Source of the DNA: Verrucomicrobiota bacterium
Lineage (GTDB): Bacteria > Verrucomicrobiota > Verrucomicrobiia > Limisphaerales > JAEYXS01
Length of the DNA stretch: 39,378 nucleotides
Assembly (NCBI GenBank): GCA_023431185.1
Contig: JAEYXS010000113.1
Coordinates: forward strand, 1 to 39,378
Direction of reading: 5' to 3'
Shown: positions 26,901-35,051 of the stretch, piece by piece
Position numbering within the stretch: position 1 is the stretch's first letter
Layout of the letters: every line of letters begins with the position of its first letter
Translations under genes and position numbers: made by a program
Notes under the pieces: model-generated
Databases searched by the model: none
Told to the model about the DNA's origin: nothing
What the model saw: the letters and a program-made list of their open reading frames with translations, nothing else

Positions 26901-27208
26901 TCACCATCGGCGGACGCACCGGCCAGGGGCAGTCGTTCTTCGACGGCTTGATCGACGATGTACGGCTCTCGAACAAAGCGCTGGGCGTGGACCAGATCCT
27001 GTTCACCTCCGAGACACTGAACAAACATGTGGTAGGTTACTGGCAGTTCGAGGCGAAGCCAGACGTCTTCCGCGATGCGACTGGTCACGGGTTGGACATC
27101 CGTCCCTCGTCCACGTTCGCCAAAACGAAGGTGGATGTGCGCAAGACCGCGTTGATGGATTTTTGCCACATTTTGCTCAATTCGAATGAGTTCCTTTACG
27201 TCGAATAG
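23999..27208 (+). CDS. PSCyt1-DUF1549-DUF1553 dihaem protein with inserted LamG-like domain
   Basis: A 1069-residue exported protein (signal peptide 1-20, GAAQAA). Order: planctomycete cytochrome C domain with haem motif CFECH (C42, C45, H46); DUF1549/PSCyt2 (about 145-350), ending with a second motif CARCH (C346, C349, H350); a charged coiled-coil linker; and DUF1553/PSD1 (about 540-790). A concanavalin/LamG-like beta domain (about 800-1035, with NEFTIEAFVLVRS and FFDGLIDDVRLSNKAL) is nested before the conserved DUF1553 ending DFCHILLNSNEFLYVE. Function of these proteins is unknown; redox chemistry on a polymer in the envelope is a common proposal. It is 13 bases after the FecR gene and 8 bases before the DUF1501 gene. 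Confidence 0.92.
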   Translation: MKILLTILTAGALSGAAQAATISAAQRVLFEDKVLPVLQGKCFECHSHAGNKMKGGLVLDTLGGFITGGDSGPAIVVGKPDESLLIKAVKHTDDHLKMPAKKPKLSEEEIDYLVEWVRQGAPWPGSDLSKIKPRGKITDEDRQWWSFQPLKQPAVPNVKDNGWSKNEVDRFIFARLEKEGLMPANQAEKGALIRRVTFDLTGLPPTPGEVDNFLHDNSPDAYEKLIDRLIASPRYGERWARHWLDLVRYADSDGYRLDEYRPLSWRYRDYVVKAFNTDKPYDLFVKEQLAGDELYPNNPEALVATGYLRHWIYEYNNRDVRGQWTTIMNDITDTTGDVFFGLSLQCARCHDHKYDPLLQKDYFRLQAFFAPILPREDLIAATEKEKADYNAKLAVWETKTAEIRKEIEEIEAKYRPNAAHKAIIMFPEDIQAMIHKPVAERDPLEHQLAELAYRQVTYEYERMERTIKGEDKDRYLALKKQLAQFDKEKPAELPIVLAATDLGPKAPPVLIPKKGKEPVEPGFLSVLDERPATIKPVPTAPNSTGRRAALAEWLTQPDNPLTARVIVNRIWQYHFGRGLASSASDLGKLGEEPSHTDLLNWLAVDFVKEGWSIKKLHKQIMLSATYRQAVTHPQMEVGKLKDPENKLYWRANVRRLDAEQIRDAVFAVTGELEDKAGGPGVIATEPRRSIYTRIMRNTRDPLLDVFDAPLWFNSASARDTTTTPVQSLLLINSQLMLQRAKAFAERLEKEGSADESRMVEYAFQLAYGRNPTPKETTAAVQFIKGQEERIDPVRAGSAKAAFLYDKLPYRDGQAAVMSPEGPQSRFEVPAAGIMPTNEFTIEAFVLVRSIYENGSVRTVAANWTGNEAQPGWAFGITGKGSRRKPQTLVLQLTGTKLDGKVANEAIFSDQHISLDKPYYIAAAVKLAKDGKPGEVSFYVKDLSNDDEPLLVAKINHTVTGGYAGKNPFTIGGRTGQGQSFFDGLIDDVRLSNKALGVDQILFTSETLNKHVVGYWQFEAKPDVFRDATGHGLDIRPSSTFAKTKVDVRKTALMDFCHILLNSNEFLYVE

Positions 27209-27216
27209 GTGTAAGC

Positions 27217-28662
27217 ATGAAGAAGTCATCTGATCCCCGGTGCCATCGTTACGACCCGATCTATACGCGGCGCGATTTCCTTTCGCGCGGCGCCTTGGGC
27301 TTCGGCTCGCTGGCGTTGAGCTACCTGATGGGGCAATCGTCCGGCCTGGCGAACACGGTAAAGTCGCCGCTCGTAGGCAAGCCCGCGCAACTGCCGGCCA
27401 AGGCCAAGAGCGTGATCTTCCTCTTCATGGAAGGCGGCCCGAGCCATATCGATCTCTTCGACCCGAAGCCGGAATTGAACCGGCTTGCGGGCCAGCCGCT
27501 GCCGCCGAGCTTCGGCAAGGTCATCACGGCGATGGGCGAGGTGAATTCGCCCTTGCTGGAGTGCAAGCGCACCTGGAAGCAGCACGGACAGAGCGGCATC
27601 TGGGTCTCCGATTGGCTGCCGAACATCGCCACGTGTGTGGATGACATCGCGGTGGTGCGTTCATGCGTGGCGGATGGCATCAACCATTCCTCCGGCGTTT
27701 GCCAGATGAACACAGGGTCCATTTTGGGCGGACGGCCTTCGCTCGGTGCCTGGGTGAGCTATGGTCTCGGCACGGAGAACACGGATTTGCCGGCTTATGT
27801 CGTCATGCAGGACAATCAGTCCAGCGTGGTGAACGGGCCGCGCAACTGGAGCGCCGGATTCATGCCCGCACTGTATCAGGGCATCCGTCTGCAAGGCGGC
27901 TCGGAGCCGATCCCGAACCTGAACACGCCGGAAGGAATCACGCCGATGCAGCAGCGCGGCAAGCTGGATTTCCTGAACCAGGTGAACCGCGGGTATGCCA
28001 GCCAGCATCCGGAGCAGACGGAGCTGGAAGCACGCATCCAGAGCTACGAACTGGCTTTCCGCATGCAGGCGGCCGCCCCGGAAGTGGTGGACCTGAGCCA
28101 GGAGACCGAAGCGACGAAGGAACTCTACGGCATGAACCAGAAGGAGACGGCCACGTACGGCCGCATGTGCCTGCTGGCGCGCCGGATGGTGGAGCGCGGT
28201 GTGCGCTTCGTGCAACTTTATCACGGCGCGGGCAGCAAATGGGATTCACACAGCAAGATGGAGCAGAACCATTCGCAGCTCTGCCTGTCATCGGACCGGC
28301 CGATCGCCGGCCTCTTGAAAGATTTGAAATCGCGCGGCTTGCTGGAGGATACGCTGGTCGTGTGGGGTGGCGAGTTCGGGCGCACGCCGATGTCCGAGAA
28401 GGGCGATGGGCGCGACCATAATCCGACGGGCTTCACGATGTGGTTCGCCGGTGGCGGGGTGAAGGGCGGGCAAACCATCGGCAGCACGGATGATCTGGGG
28501 CTGCACGCGGTGGATCAACGGCTGCATGTGCATGACCTGCACGCCACGATGCTCTGGCTCATGGGCCTGGATAACATGGGGCTGGTGTACAAGTATCGCG
28601 GCCGCCCGGAACGCCCGACGCTGAACGAAGGCGAGCCGTATAAGAAGATTGCGACGGGCTAG
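27217..28662 (+). CDS. Tat-exported DUF1501 protein
   Basis: A 481-residue DUF1501 protein, a sulfatase/alkaline-phosphatase-fold family nearly always encoded beside DUF1549/DUF1553 proteins. A Tat signal is seen at about 17-45: twin arginines in TRRDFLSRGALGFG followed by a hydrophobic stretch, so it is exported folded. Family marks include FLFMEGGPSHIDLFDPKPEL near 64-83, YHGAGSKWDSH and the C-terminal VVWGGEFGRTPMSE plus GRDHNPTGFTMWFAGGGVKGG. The putative metal ligands (D, H) are retained, but the reaction is not known. Probably works with the preceding cytochrome protein. Confidence 0.93.
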   Translation: MKKSSDPRCHRYDPIYTRRDFLSRGALGFGSLALSYLMGQSSGLANTVKSPLVGKPAQLPAKAKSVIFLFMEGGPSHIDLFDPKPELNRLAGQPLPPSFGKVITAMGEVNSPLLECKRTWKQHGQSGIWVSDWLPNIATCVDDIAVVRSCVADGINHSSGVCQMNTGSILGGRPSLGAWVSYGLGTENTDLPAYVVMQDNQSSVVNGPRNWSAGFMPALYQGIRLQGGSEPIPNLNTPEGITPMQQRGKLDFLNQVNRGYASQHPEQTELEARIQSYELAFRMQAAAPEVVDLSQETEATKELYGMNQKETATYGRMCLLARRMVERGVRFVQLYHGAGSKWDSHSKMEQNHSQLCLSSDRPIAGLLKDLKSRGLLEDTLVVWGGEFGRTPMSEKGDGRDHNPTGFTMWFAGGGVKGGQTIGSTDDLGLHAVDQRLHVHDLHATMLWLMGLDNMGLVYKYRGRPERPTLNEGEPYKKIATG

Positions 28663-28721
28663 GCGGCGTTGCTCGGATTTAACGGTTTCACCATTTGCCG
28701 TTCCTGTGGCAGACTGAACCC

Positions 28722-29693
28722 ATGCGGAGGCGGTGGCGCAAAATCTTCATCATCTGCGGGTTGTTCCTGCTGGCTGGTTTTATCCTCCTGAATGTGATGG
28801 CGTATCGGCAGGTGTGGGCGATGACGCATTTCGTCCGCAGCGGTGGCGAGCGCACTGAGCCACCTGAAAATCTTTCCAGCCTCGGCAAAGTAAAAGTGCT
28901 CTTCACCGGCGTTTCCATCCCCCGACCAGAGAATCAGCGGAACCCAAAAGACATCGGACTCATGTTTGAGACGCATCGCTTTGCCGGAGCGAGAGGATTG
29001 GAGCTGGAGGCATGGCAAATTCCAAACACAACAGCGAAAACGGTGGTGGTGCTGTTCCATGGCTATGCGGCGGCGAAGGATTCACAACTGGAGACGGCGA
29101 ACGCGCTGTACGAGCTTGGCTGTGAATGCTGGCTGGTGGACTTCCACGGGAACGGCGGTTCAGCAGGCGATACGACGAGCATCGGTTGGGAGGAAGGCAA
29201 GGACGTAGCGGCCAGTTTCCGTTTCGTGAGAGAACGGACCGCAGGGAAGAAGATCGTGCTGCTGGGTTCTTCAATGGGAGCGGCCGCCATTCTACGAGCC
29301 GTGGCGCATGAAGATGTGACCCCTGATGGCTTGATCCTGGAATGCCCCTTCAACAGCTTGCTCACCACCACGGGCAACCGGTTTCGCGCGATGAAGCTGC
29401 CGACGTTTCCGCTGGCGCACTTGCTGGTGTTCTGGGGTGGCAAGCAACATGGGTTCGACGGGTTCGAGCACAACCCGGCAGAGTATGCCAAGGCAGTGAA
29501 CTACCCCACCCTGCTGCTGATTGGCGATACCGACGCACGCGTGACGTTGACGGATATCGAAGCGGTGCGAAAGAATCTGCCGAAGGATGCAGGGTTTCAC
29601 GTATTCAAGGACACGGGGCATGATTCGTATCAGAAGAAACATCCAGACACTTGGAAAACTGAAATGTTTATTTATCTAACCAAGCTACGTTGA
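28722..29693 (+). CDS. Membrane-anchored alpha/beta hydrolase
   Basis: A 323-residue hydrolase with one N-terminal membrane helix (about 8-28). The catalytic triad can be placed: nucleophile S184 in GSSMG, D271 in GDTDARV, and H300 in DTGHDSY. LFHGYAAAK (112-120) supplies the oxyanion-hole region. The fold resembles BAAT/YqkD-type serine hydrolases that face the periplasm; the substrate is unknown. The ATG at 28722 gives the basic MRRRWRKIF start before the membrane helix, so it is preferred to an in-frame ATG at 28695. It is 59 bases after the DUF1501 gene and may be read with that set, or independently. Confidence 0.85.
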   Translation: MRRRWRKIFIICGLFLLAGFILLNVMAYRQVWAMTHFVRSGGERTEPPENLSSLGKVKVLFTGVSIPRPENQRNPKDIGLMFETHRFAGARGLELEAWQIPNTTAKTVVVLFHGYAAAKDSQLETANALYELGCECWLVDFHGNGGSAGDTTSIGWEEGKDVAASFRFVRERTAGKKIVLLGSSMGAAAILRAVAHEDVTPDGLILECPFNSLLTTTGNRFRAMKLPTFPLAHLLVFWGGKQHGFDGFEHNPAEYAKAVNYPTLLLIGDTDARVTLTDIEAVRKNLPKDAGFHVFKDTGHDSYQKKHPDTWKTEMFIYLTKLR

Positions 29694-29899
29694 ACACTTT
29701 CAAATCAAAAGCAGTCCAAAGACAGCGCTATCTGATAGATTATGCTGCAGATAAATGGGATTGAGTTCGCGGTGGTTCTGTGGATGCTGGAGCGCATCCA
29801 AAACAACGCGCACAACAACAAAACAAGCCTTGCGCATCAACCAGCAAGATACGGTGTGCAAAGCGGCGGAATTGAGGGAAGGTTAACGCAGAATCTAAC

Positions 29900-29905
29900 A
29901 GGAGA
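29900..29905 (+). promoter_or_regulatory. Ribosome binding site of the triple USP gene
   Basis: AGGAGA ends five bases before the ATG at 29911. It is one of the few strong Shine-Dalgarno sequences in this window, and suggests high translation. Confidence 0.6.
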
Positions 29906-29910
29906 ATGAC

Positions 29911-31275
29911 ATGAGAATCTTGGTAGGCACGGACTTCTCGGATCAGGCGGTGCAGGCTGCCAACGCAGCTGCCGCGCTGGCCAATGCGTGGGGCGAAAGC
30001 ATCGTGCTGACGCATGTGTATGACCGGAGCGGATTTGAGGATTTTTCGCCGCGGGTGCTGGCAGAGATCGCCACGGCTGCCCAGCGCAATCTGAAGGCGG
30101 AAGCGAAGCGGCTCCGGGCGACGGGCGTGACGGTGGAGGAGAATCTGATGACGGGCGCAGCTTACGATTGTCTGGTGGAAAAGGCGAAGCCGGATTTTGT
30201 CCGCCTGGCCGTGGTGTCCTCACACAGCCGCACGACGCCGATGCGCTGGTTGCTCGGGAGCGTTTCGGAACGGGTCGCGGAAGGGGCGCATGTGCCGACA
30301 TTGGTGGTAAGGGATGCGGCTCCGTTCGAGGATTGGGCGGCGGGTGAGCGGCCTTTGCGCGTCTTGGTGGCGTGCGATCTCTCGCCCGCCTCAGATGGCG
30401 CGCTGCTGTTCGTGAAGTCACTGCAAAAGATCGGGCCGTGCGAATTGACGGTCGTCTACGTGGATTCACCGCTGGAAGAGCGGGCGCGGCTCGGCCTGAA
30501 AGGACCAGCCTCGCTGGTGAGCAATGACCCAGAAGTCGAACGGGTGATCGAGCGCGACTTGCGCCGCAAGGTGGAAGATATTCTAGGCGACATCCGGTTG
30601 AGCATCCAGATCGAACCGAACTTGGGCCGGCCGGATTACGCGGTAGCGCACGTGGCGAACAGCAAAGGTGCGGATCTGGTCATCACCGGCACGCATCAAC
30701 GGCACGGTCCTTCACGGCTCTGGCACACGTCGTTCTCGCGCGGTCTGCTGCATACCTGCAAGACGAACGTGCTGTGCGTGCCCATGTCTGTGACCGGTGT
30801 CAATGTCGGCATCCATCCAGTGAGCCGGGTGCTGGTGACGACGGATCTCTCGAAGCTCGGCAACTCGGCCGTGCGCCAGGCGTTCAGCCTCTCACGGGCC
30901 GGTGGCGTGGTGCATCTGCTCCATGTGCTGCCGACGAATGAATTGCCGAATCCGCTGATCGGCGGGCATCTCGAAAAGAAACGTCCAACGAAGAAGGAGT
31001 GGGCGAAATTGAAACGTCAGGTGGAAGCGAAGCTGGCGGAGTTGATCCCCGCTGAAGCGGCGGAGCATGGCATCGAGAGCGAGATCGAGTTGGTGGAGAG
31101 CCGCGATGCGGCAAAAGCGATCGTACAGGCGGCGGAACGGTTGGGCGCGGATGCCATCTGTCTGGCCACCCATGGTCATACGGGCTTGAAAGGTAGCCTA
31201 ATGGGCTCCGTGGCACAAGCCGTGCTGAGCCAGACGAGGCGGCCCGTACATCTAGTGAAACCGCAGGACGTGTGA
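29911..31275 (+). CDS. Triple universal stress protein
   Basis: A 454-residue cytoplasmic protein made of three UspA domains in tandem: about 1-135, 146-285 and 305-454, each opening with a beta strand ending in D (RILVGTDFS, RVLVACDLSP, RVLVTTDLSK). Only the third keeps a nearly canonical ATP loop (ATHGHTGLKGSLMGS, alanine for the first glycine). In the first the glycines are SSHS and in the second the final Gly is Thr, so nucleotide binding there is doubtful. Single and double USPs are common; triple ones are rarer. Its stop lies one base from the convergent phoU stop, with no terminator between. Confidence 0.88.
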   Translation: MRILVGTDFSDQAVQAANAAAALANAWGESIVLTHVYDRSGFEDFSPRVLAEIATAAQRNLKAEAKRLRATGVTVEENLMTGAAYDCLVEKAKPDFVRLAVVSSHSRTTPMRWLLGSVSERVAEGAHVPTLVVRDAAPFEDWAAGERPLRVLVACDLSPASDGALLFVKSLQKIGPCELTVVYVDSPLEERARLGLKGPASLVSNDPEVERVIERDLRRKVEDILGDIRLSIQIEPNLGRPDYAVAHVANSKGADLVITGTHQRHGPSRLWHTSFSRGLLHTCKTNVLCVPMSVTGVNVGIHPVSRVLVTTDLSKLGNSAVRQAFSLSRAGGVVHLLHVLPTNELPNPLIGGHLEKKRPTKKEWAKLKRQVEAKLAELIPAEAAEHGIESEIELVESRDAAKAIVQAAERLGADAICLATHGHTGLKGSLMGSVAQAVLSQTRRPVHLVKPQDV

Positions 31276-31276
31276 G

Positions 31277-31981
31277 CTAGTTCGTCGCTGGCGATGAAGC
31301 AGAGGCGTCCGGCGGGTTGCTCCCCTGCCCTTTGCCAGTGTGGCGGATGTCCTTCGCCTCGAAAAGATAGACGACTTCCTCCGCGATGTTCGTCGCGTGA
31401 TCGGCGATGCGTTCGAGGCTCTTGGAGATGACCATGAGGTTCAGGCAGCGTGAAATGGTCGTGGGCTTCTCGATCATGTAGCTGGCGAGTTCACGGTGGA
31501 GTTGCTTGTTGAGGGCGTCCACCTCCTTGTCACGCGGGATGACCGCGCGGGCGCGCTCAGAACTGCGGTTCACAAAGGCCGCGAGACCTTCATTCATCAT
31601 CTCGAGGGCCATGTTCGCCATGCGGGGGATGTCCACGTAGGGCTTGAGTTGCGGCTCTTGGCTGAGTTCGATGCTTCGGCGGGCGATGGTGGTGGCTTCA
31701 TCCGCGACGCGCTCCAAGTGGTGGCTGCATTTCATCGCCACCGTGATGAGGCGGAGATCGGAGGCGAGCGGTGCCTTGCTCAGCAGATGGATGGCCATCT
31801 CGTCGATCTCCTTCTCGATGGTATCGAGTACGCTGTCAGATTCGATGACTTTGCGCGCGAGGTCATCGTCACGGTCCACGAGGGCTTTGATGGCATTGGC
31901 CACATTGGACGTGGCATGGCTGGACATGGTAAGGAGCTTTTCCTTGAGTTGGTCCAGTTCGCGTTCGAAGTGCGTCTGCAT
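31277..31981 (-). CDS. phoU: Phosphate signalling protein PhoU
   Basis: A 234-residue all-helical protein with two PhoU repeats (about 10-105 and 115-205), each carrying the metal-binding E/DxxxD pattern, e.g. DEATTIARRSIE and DHATNIAEEVVYLFE. PhoU links the Pst transporter to the PhoR/PhoB sensor and represses the Pho response when phosphate is sufficient. It is the last gene of the porin-pst operon, 42 bases after pstB. Residues 206-234 form a short disordered tail. No two-component phoBR pair is in the window. Confidence 0.95.
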   Translation of the reverse strand: MQTHFERELDQLKEKLLTMSSHATSNVANAIKALVDRDDDLARKVIESDSVLDTIEKEIDEMAIHLLSKAPLASDLRLITVAMKCSHHLERVADEATTIARRSIELSQEPQLKPYVDIPRMANMALEMMNEGLAAFVNRSSERARAVIPRDKEVDALNKQLHRELASYMIEKPTTISRCLNLMVISKSLERIADHATNIAEEVVYLFEAKDIRHTGKGQGSNPPDASASSPATN

Positions 31982-32023
31982 AGGAGGAATATGAACACTT
32001 GTCCGGTTTCAGCAAGCATCTCA

Positions 32024-32854
32024 TCAACCGAAACGGCCGGTGACGTAGTCTTCCGTCTGTTTCTTGGAAGGGTTGGTGAAGATCTTGGAGGTCGCATCGT
32101 ACTCGATGAGTTCACCGATGTAGAAGAACGCGGTATAATCCGAGATGCGCGCCGCCTGCTGCATATTATGCGTGACGATGACGATGGTGAACTCCCGCTT
32201 CAGATCGAGGATAAGGTCCTCGATCTTGGCGGTGGCGATGGGGTCGAGCGCCGAGGCCGGCTCGTCCATCAGGATGATCTCGGGTTTGATGGCGATGGCC
32301 CGGGCGATGCAAAGACGCTGCTGTTGGCCGCCGGAGAGACCCAAAGCGCTGGAATGCAGGCGGTCCTTCACCTCGTCCCAGAGGGCGGCCCCACGCAAGC
32401 TCCGCTCCACCACCTCATCCAGCTCTGCCTTATTCTTGGTCCCGTGCAGGCGCAGGCCGTAAGCGATGTTCTCGTAGATGGACTTGGGGAAGGGATTGGA
32501 CTTCTGGAAGACCATGCCCACGCGCTTGCGCAGCTCGATGACGTCCACATCCGGGCCGTAGATGTCATGACCGGCAATCGTGATCTTGCCGGTGATCTTC
32601 ACATGATCAATCAGGTCGTTCATGCGGTTGAAGCAGCGCAGGAAGGTGGACTTGCCGCATCCAGAAGGCCCGATGAACGCGGTGACCTGCTTCTCCTTGA
32701 TGGTCAGGGAAAGTTCCTTGAGCGCCTTCGATGGGCCGTAATAAAGGGACAGATCCTTCGTCTCGATGATAGGCTCGGACACGGCACCATCCGCTGGGCC
32801 ACGCGAATTGGAGCCCACTTCAACTTTCAGATTGGGAATGTTAGTTTCAGCCAT
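32024..32854 (-). CDS. pstB: Phosphate ABC transporter ATP-binding protein PstB
   Basis: A 276-residue ATPase energising high-affinity phosphate import. Walker A GPSGCGKST (62-70), the Q-loop in MVFQKSNPFPKSIYEN, signature LSGGQQQR (173-180), Walker B IILMDEPASALD (193-204) and the switch histidine (H229) are all present. The C-terminus EDYVTGRFG is typical of PstB. The ATG at 32854 is used because it gives the normal N-terminus ten bases after the pstA stop; the ATG at 32905 would overlap pstA and add unrelated sequence. About 25 N-terminal residues are an acidic extension relative to E. coli PstB. Confidence 0.96.
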   Translation of the reverse strand: MAETNIPNLKVEVGSNSRGPADGAVSEPIIETKDLSLYYGPSKALKELSLTIKEKQVTAFIGPSGCGKSTFLRCFNRMNDLIDHVKITGKITIAGHDIYGPDVDVIELRKRVGMVFQKSNPFPKSIYENIAYGLRLHGTKNKAELDEVVERSLRGAALWDEVKDRLHSSALGLSGGQQQRLCIARAIAIKPEIILMDEPASALDPIATAKIEDLILDLKREFTIVIVTHNMQQAARISDYTAFFYIGELIEYDATSKIFTNPSKKQTEDYVTGRFG

Positions 32855-32864
32855 AAACGGCAGA

Positions 32865-33848
32865 TCAATGACCAAGGAGGCGCATCTTCCGACGCATCTG
32901 CGCACGGACCAGAATCGCCACGATATTCAAAGCAAAGGTTAATACCAGCAGCGCCAGCACCGTCGCATACAGGATGGGGCGGGTCTGCTCGATGTTCGGT
33001 GACTGCGTAGACAGAATGAAGACGTGATAGCCCAAGTCCATGAACTGGTCCGTTAAAGCCTTGGGATAGCTTGCCATGTAGTAGGCGGCGCCAGTGAACA
33101 GGATGGGCGCGACTTCACCCGCCGCCCGGCTCACCGAAAGGATGCCGCCGGTCAAGATGCCCGGCAACGCCTGCGGCAACACGATCTTGACGATGGTTTC
33201 CAGCTTGGTCGCACCCAGCGCCAGACTCGCCTCGCGCAAGCCTTGCGGGATCGCCTTCAAGGATTCCTCCGTGGCCACGATCACCACGGGCAGCGTCATC
33301 ACAGCGAGCGTCATCGAGGCCCAAAGGATGGCGGGTTTCCCCCAGACCGGTTCGGTGGTCCGGAGCAGATCGTCATCGATATGCCCGCCCACGAAACTGA
33401 TGAAGAAACCGAGGCCGAACAGGCCGAAGACGATGGAAGGGACACCGGCGAGGTTGTTCACCGCGCCCCGGATGATGCGAGTCCAGATGGAAGTCGTGTG
33501 CGCGTATTCCGTCAGGTAAACCGCCGTGATCACGCCGATCGGAATCACAAAAATCGTCATGAGGATGACGCGAATGGTCGTGCCAACGATCATCGGCAAA
33601 ACGCCTGCCTTGTCCACATCGAACATGTCTTGGTCTGCACTGGAAGAGAGGAACCGCCAGGACATCCCGGGCCATCCATTGATAAGGACGTTGAAAAGGA
33701 TGACGGCCAGCATCGCCAGGATGATCAGTGTAGCAAGCCCTGTCAGCCCGCTGAAAAAGAACGACCAGGCATCGAACTTCTGGGCCTTGAAATTTCTGCC
33801 TTCCGGGCCGGGCCGGTCAAAAGACAACATGGGGGTTTGCGTATCCAT
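32865..33848 (-). CDS. pstA: Phosphate ABC transporter permease PstA
   Basis: A 327-residue inner-membrane permease with six predicted membrane helices. The EAA loop that contacts PstB is EESLKAIPQGLREASLALGATK followed by LPQALPG. The stretch NNLAGVPSIVFGLFGLGFF is the usual PstA helix 3. An N-terminal ~25-residue soluble tail precedes helix 1. It pairs with PstC to form the channel. It follows pstC by three bases. Confidence 0.95.
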   Translation of the reverse strand: MDTQTPMLSFDRPGPEGRNFKAQKFDAWSFFFSGLTGLATLIILAMLAVILFNVLINGWPGMSWRFLSSSADQDMFDVDKAGVLPMIVGTTIRVILMTIFVIPIGVITAVYLTEYAHTTSIWTRIIRGAVNNLAGVPSIVFGLFGLGFFISFVGGHIDDDLLRTTEPVWGKPAILWASMTLAVMTLPVVIVATEESLKAIPQGLREASLALGATKLETIVKIVLPQALPGILTGGILSVSRAAGEVAPILFTGAAYYMASYPKALTDQFMDLGYHVFILSTQSPNIEQTRPILYATVLALLVLTFALNIVAILVRAQMRRKMRLLGH

Positions 33849-33851
33849 GGC

Positions 33852-35036
33852 CTAATGCTTTCCCTCCAGCTTGTTCTTCAATTTGTGGATGATGACGTCA
33901 CCCAAGAGGTTCGAGAGGAACGTGACCACGAACAGCAGTGCGCCCAGCATGAACAGCATGCGATAATGGTGACCGCCGAAGACCGCTTCCGCCAGCTCGG
34001 CGGCGATGGTCGCCGTCATCGTACGGGCGGAATCAAAAATACTGCCCGAGACGATCACCGCGTTACCACTGGCCATCAGCACAATCATCGTTTCACCGAT
34101 GGCGCGGCCGAAGCCCAGGACCACGGCGGCGAAGACACCGGGAAGTGCAGCGGGCAACACGATCTGCCACGCCGCCTGCCAGCGGGAGGAGCCCAAAGCC
34201 AGTGCCGCCTGAGTGTAAGCGCGCGGCACGCTGGTGAGCGCATCTTCCGCGATGGAGAACACCACCGGGATGATGGCCAGCCCAAGGGCGATACCGGCGA
34301 CAAAGGCATTAAGACGTGATTCATATCCGAAAACTTTGTGCAGGACGGTGGCCATCACGATCAGCGCGAAGAAACCCATCACCACTGAGGGGATGCCCGC
34401 CAGCAATTCGATCGTTGGTTTCAGCCATTCCTTGATCCGGGGGCCCGCCAACTGCGAGACATAGATGGCGGCACCGAGCGAAAGCGGCACGGAAACCAGT
34501 AACGCCACCAAGGTCGTCTTCAGGCTGCCGATGAGCAGCGGGATGATGTTATATTTATGGATCTGCGAGACCGGCTGCCACATGTAAACTGGTTTGTCAT
34601 AGTCACTCCACTGGTACGGCAGGAGCAAATAGCGCCAACTGGTTGTGTTCACCGCCACGTCCTTGTCCTTCGGCGCGGCGGCGATCTCCTCAATCTTCAC
34701 TTCCATCAGGAGCTTGATGGTATCCTTGTCCAGCTCGGCATACTCCTTGGCGCTGACGCCGAGCAGTTTCTGCAATTCAGCGGGGCTCATCTTCCCCATC
34801 TGCTCCATGCTGACCTGCTCCATCCGGGAGGAACTGTCCATCGTGCCCATGAAAATGGGGAAGGCCTCGCGCGCCACGAACAGGAAAATGAGAAAGACCA
34901 TGACGATGGTCGTCGAGGCCACGAGGAAAATCCCCTTCTCCACCAGCCACTCAAGGGGGCGGGCTTTGTGGCCGCGGTGCAGCCCCATCCACCCATGGGA
35001 ACGGGAGCTTTTATTTTGCGTCGTCAACATCGTCAC
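33852..35036 (-). CDS. pstC: Phosphate ABC transporter permease PstC with large periplasmic loop
   Basis: A 394-residue permease, longer than the ~320 residues of E. coli PstC. The extra length is mainly an acidic, helical segment of about 65 residues (approximately 66-130, MSPAELQKLLGVSAKEYAELDKD) between membrane helix 1 (about 36-58) and the rest, so it should lie in the periplasm. The EAA loop EDALTSVPRAYTQAALALGSSRWQ then LPAALPG is canonical, as is LAGIPSVVMGFFAL. It pairs with PstA. It is separated from pstS by a long hairpin. Confidence 0.94.
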   Translation of the reverse strand: MTMLTTQNKSSRSHGWMGLHRGHKARPLEWLVEKGIFLVASTTIVMVFLIFLFVAREAFPIFMGTMDSSSRMEQVSMEQMGKMSPAELQKLLGVSAKEYAELDKDTIKLLMEVKIEEIAAAPKDKDVAVNTTSWRYLLLPYQWSDYDKPVYMWQPVSQIHKYNIIPLLIGSLKTTLVALLVSVPLSLGAAIYVSQLAGPRIKEWLKPTIELLAGIPSVVMGFFALIVMATVLHKVFGYESRLNAFVAGIALGLAIIPVVFSIAEDALTSVPRAYTQAALALGSSRWQAAWQIVLPAALPGVFAAVVLGFGRAIGETMIVLMASGNAVIVSGSIFDSARTMTATIAAELAEAVFGGHHYRMLFMLGALLFVVTFLSNLLGDVIIHKLKNKLEGKH

Positions 35037-35051
35037 TCTTTAAAAACTGGT

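Noticed and set aside
31496..33010. A 504-codon plus-strand open frame across phoU, pstB and pstA
   Set aside because: It is antisense to three confidently identified genes, has no recognisable domain, and is rich in His/Asp/Val as expected for the complement of GC-rich coding DNA.
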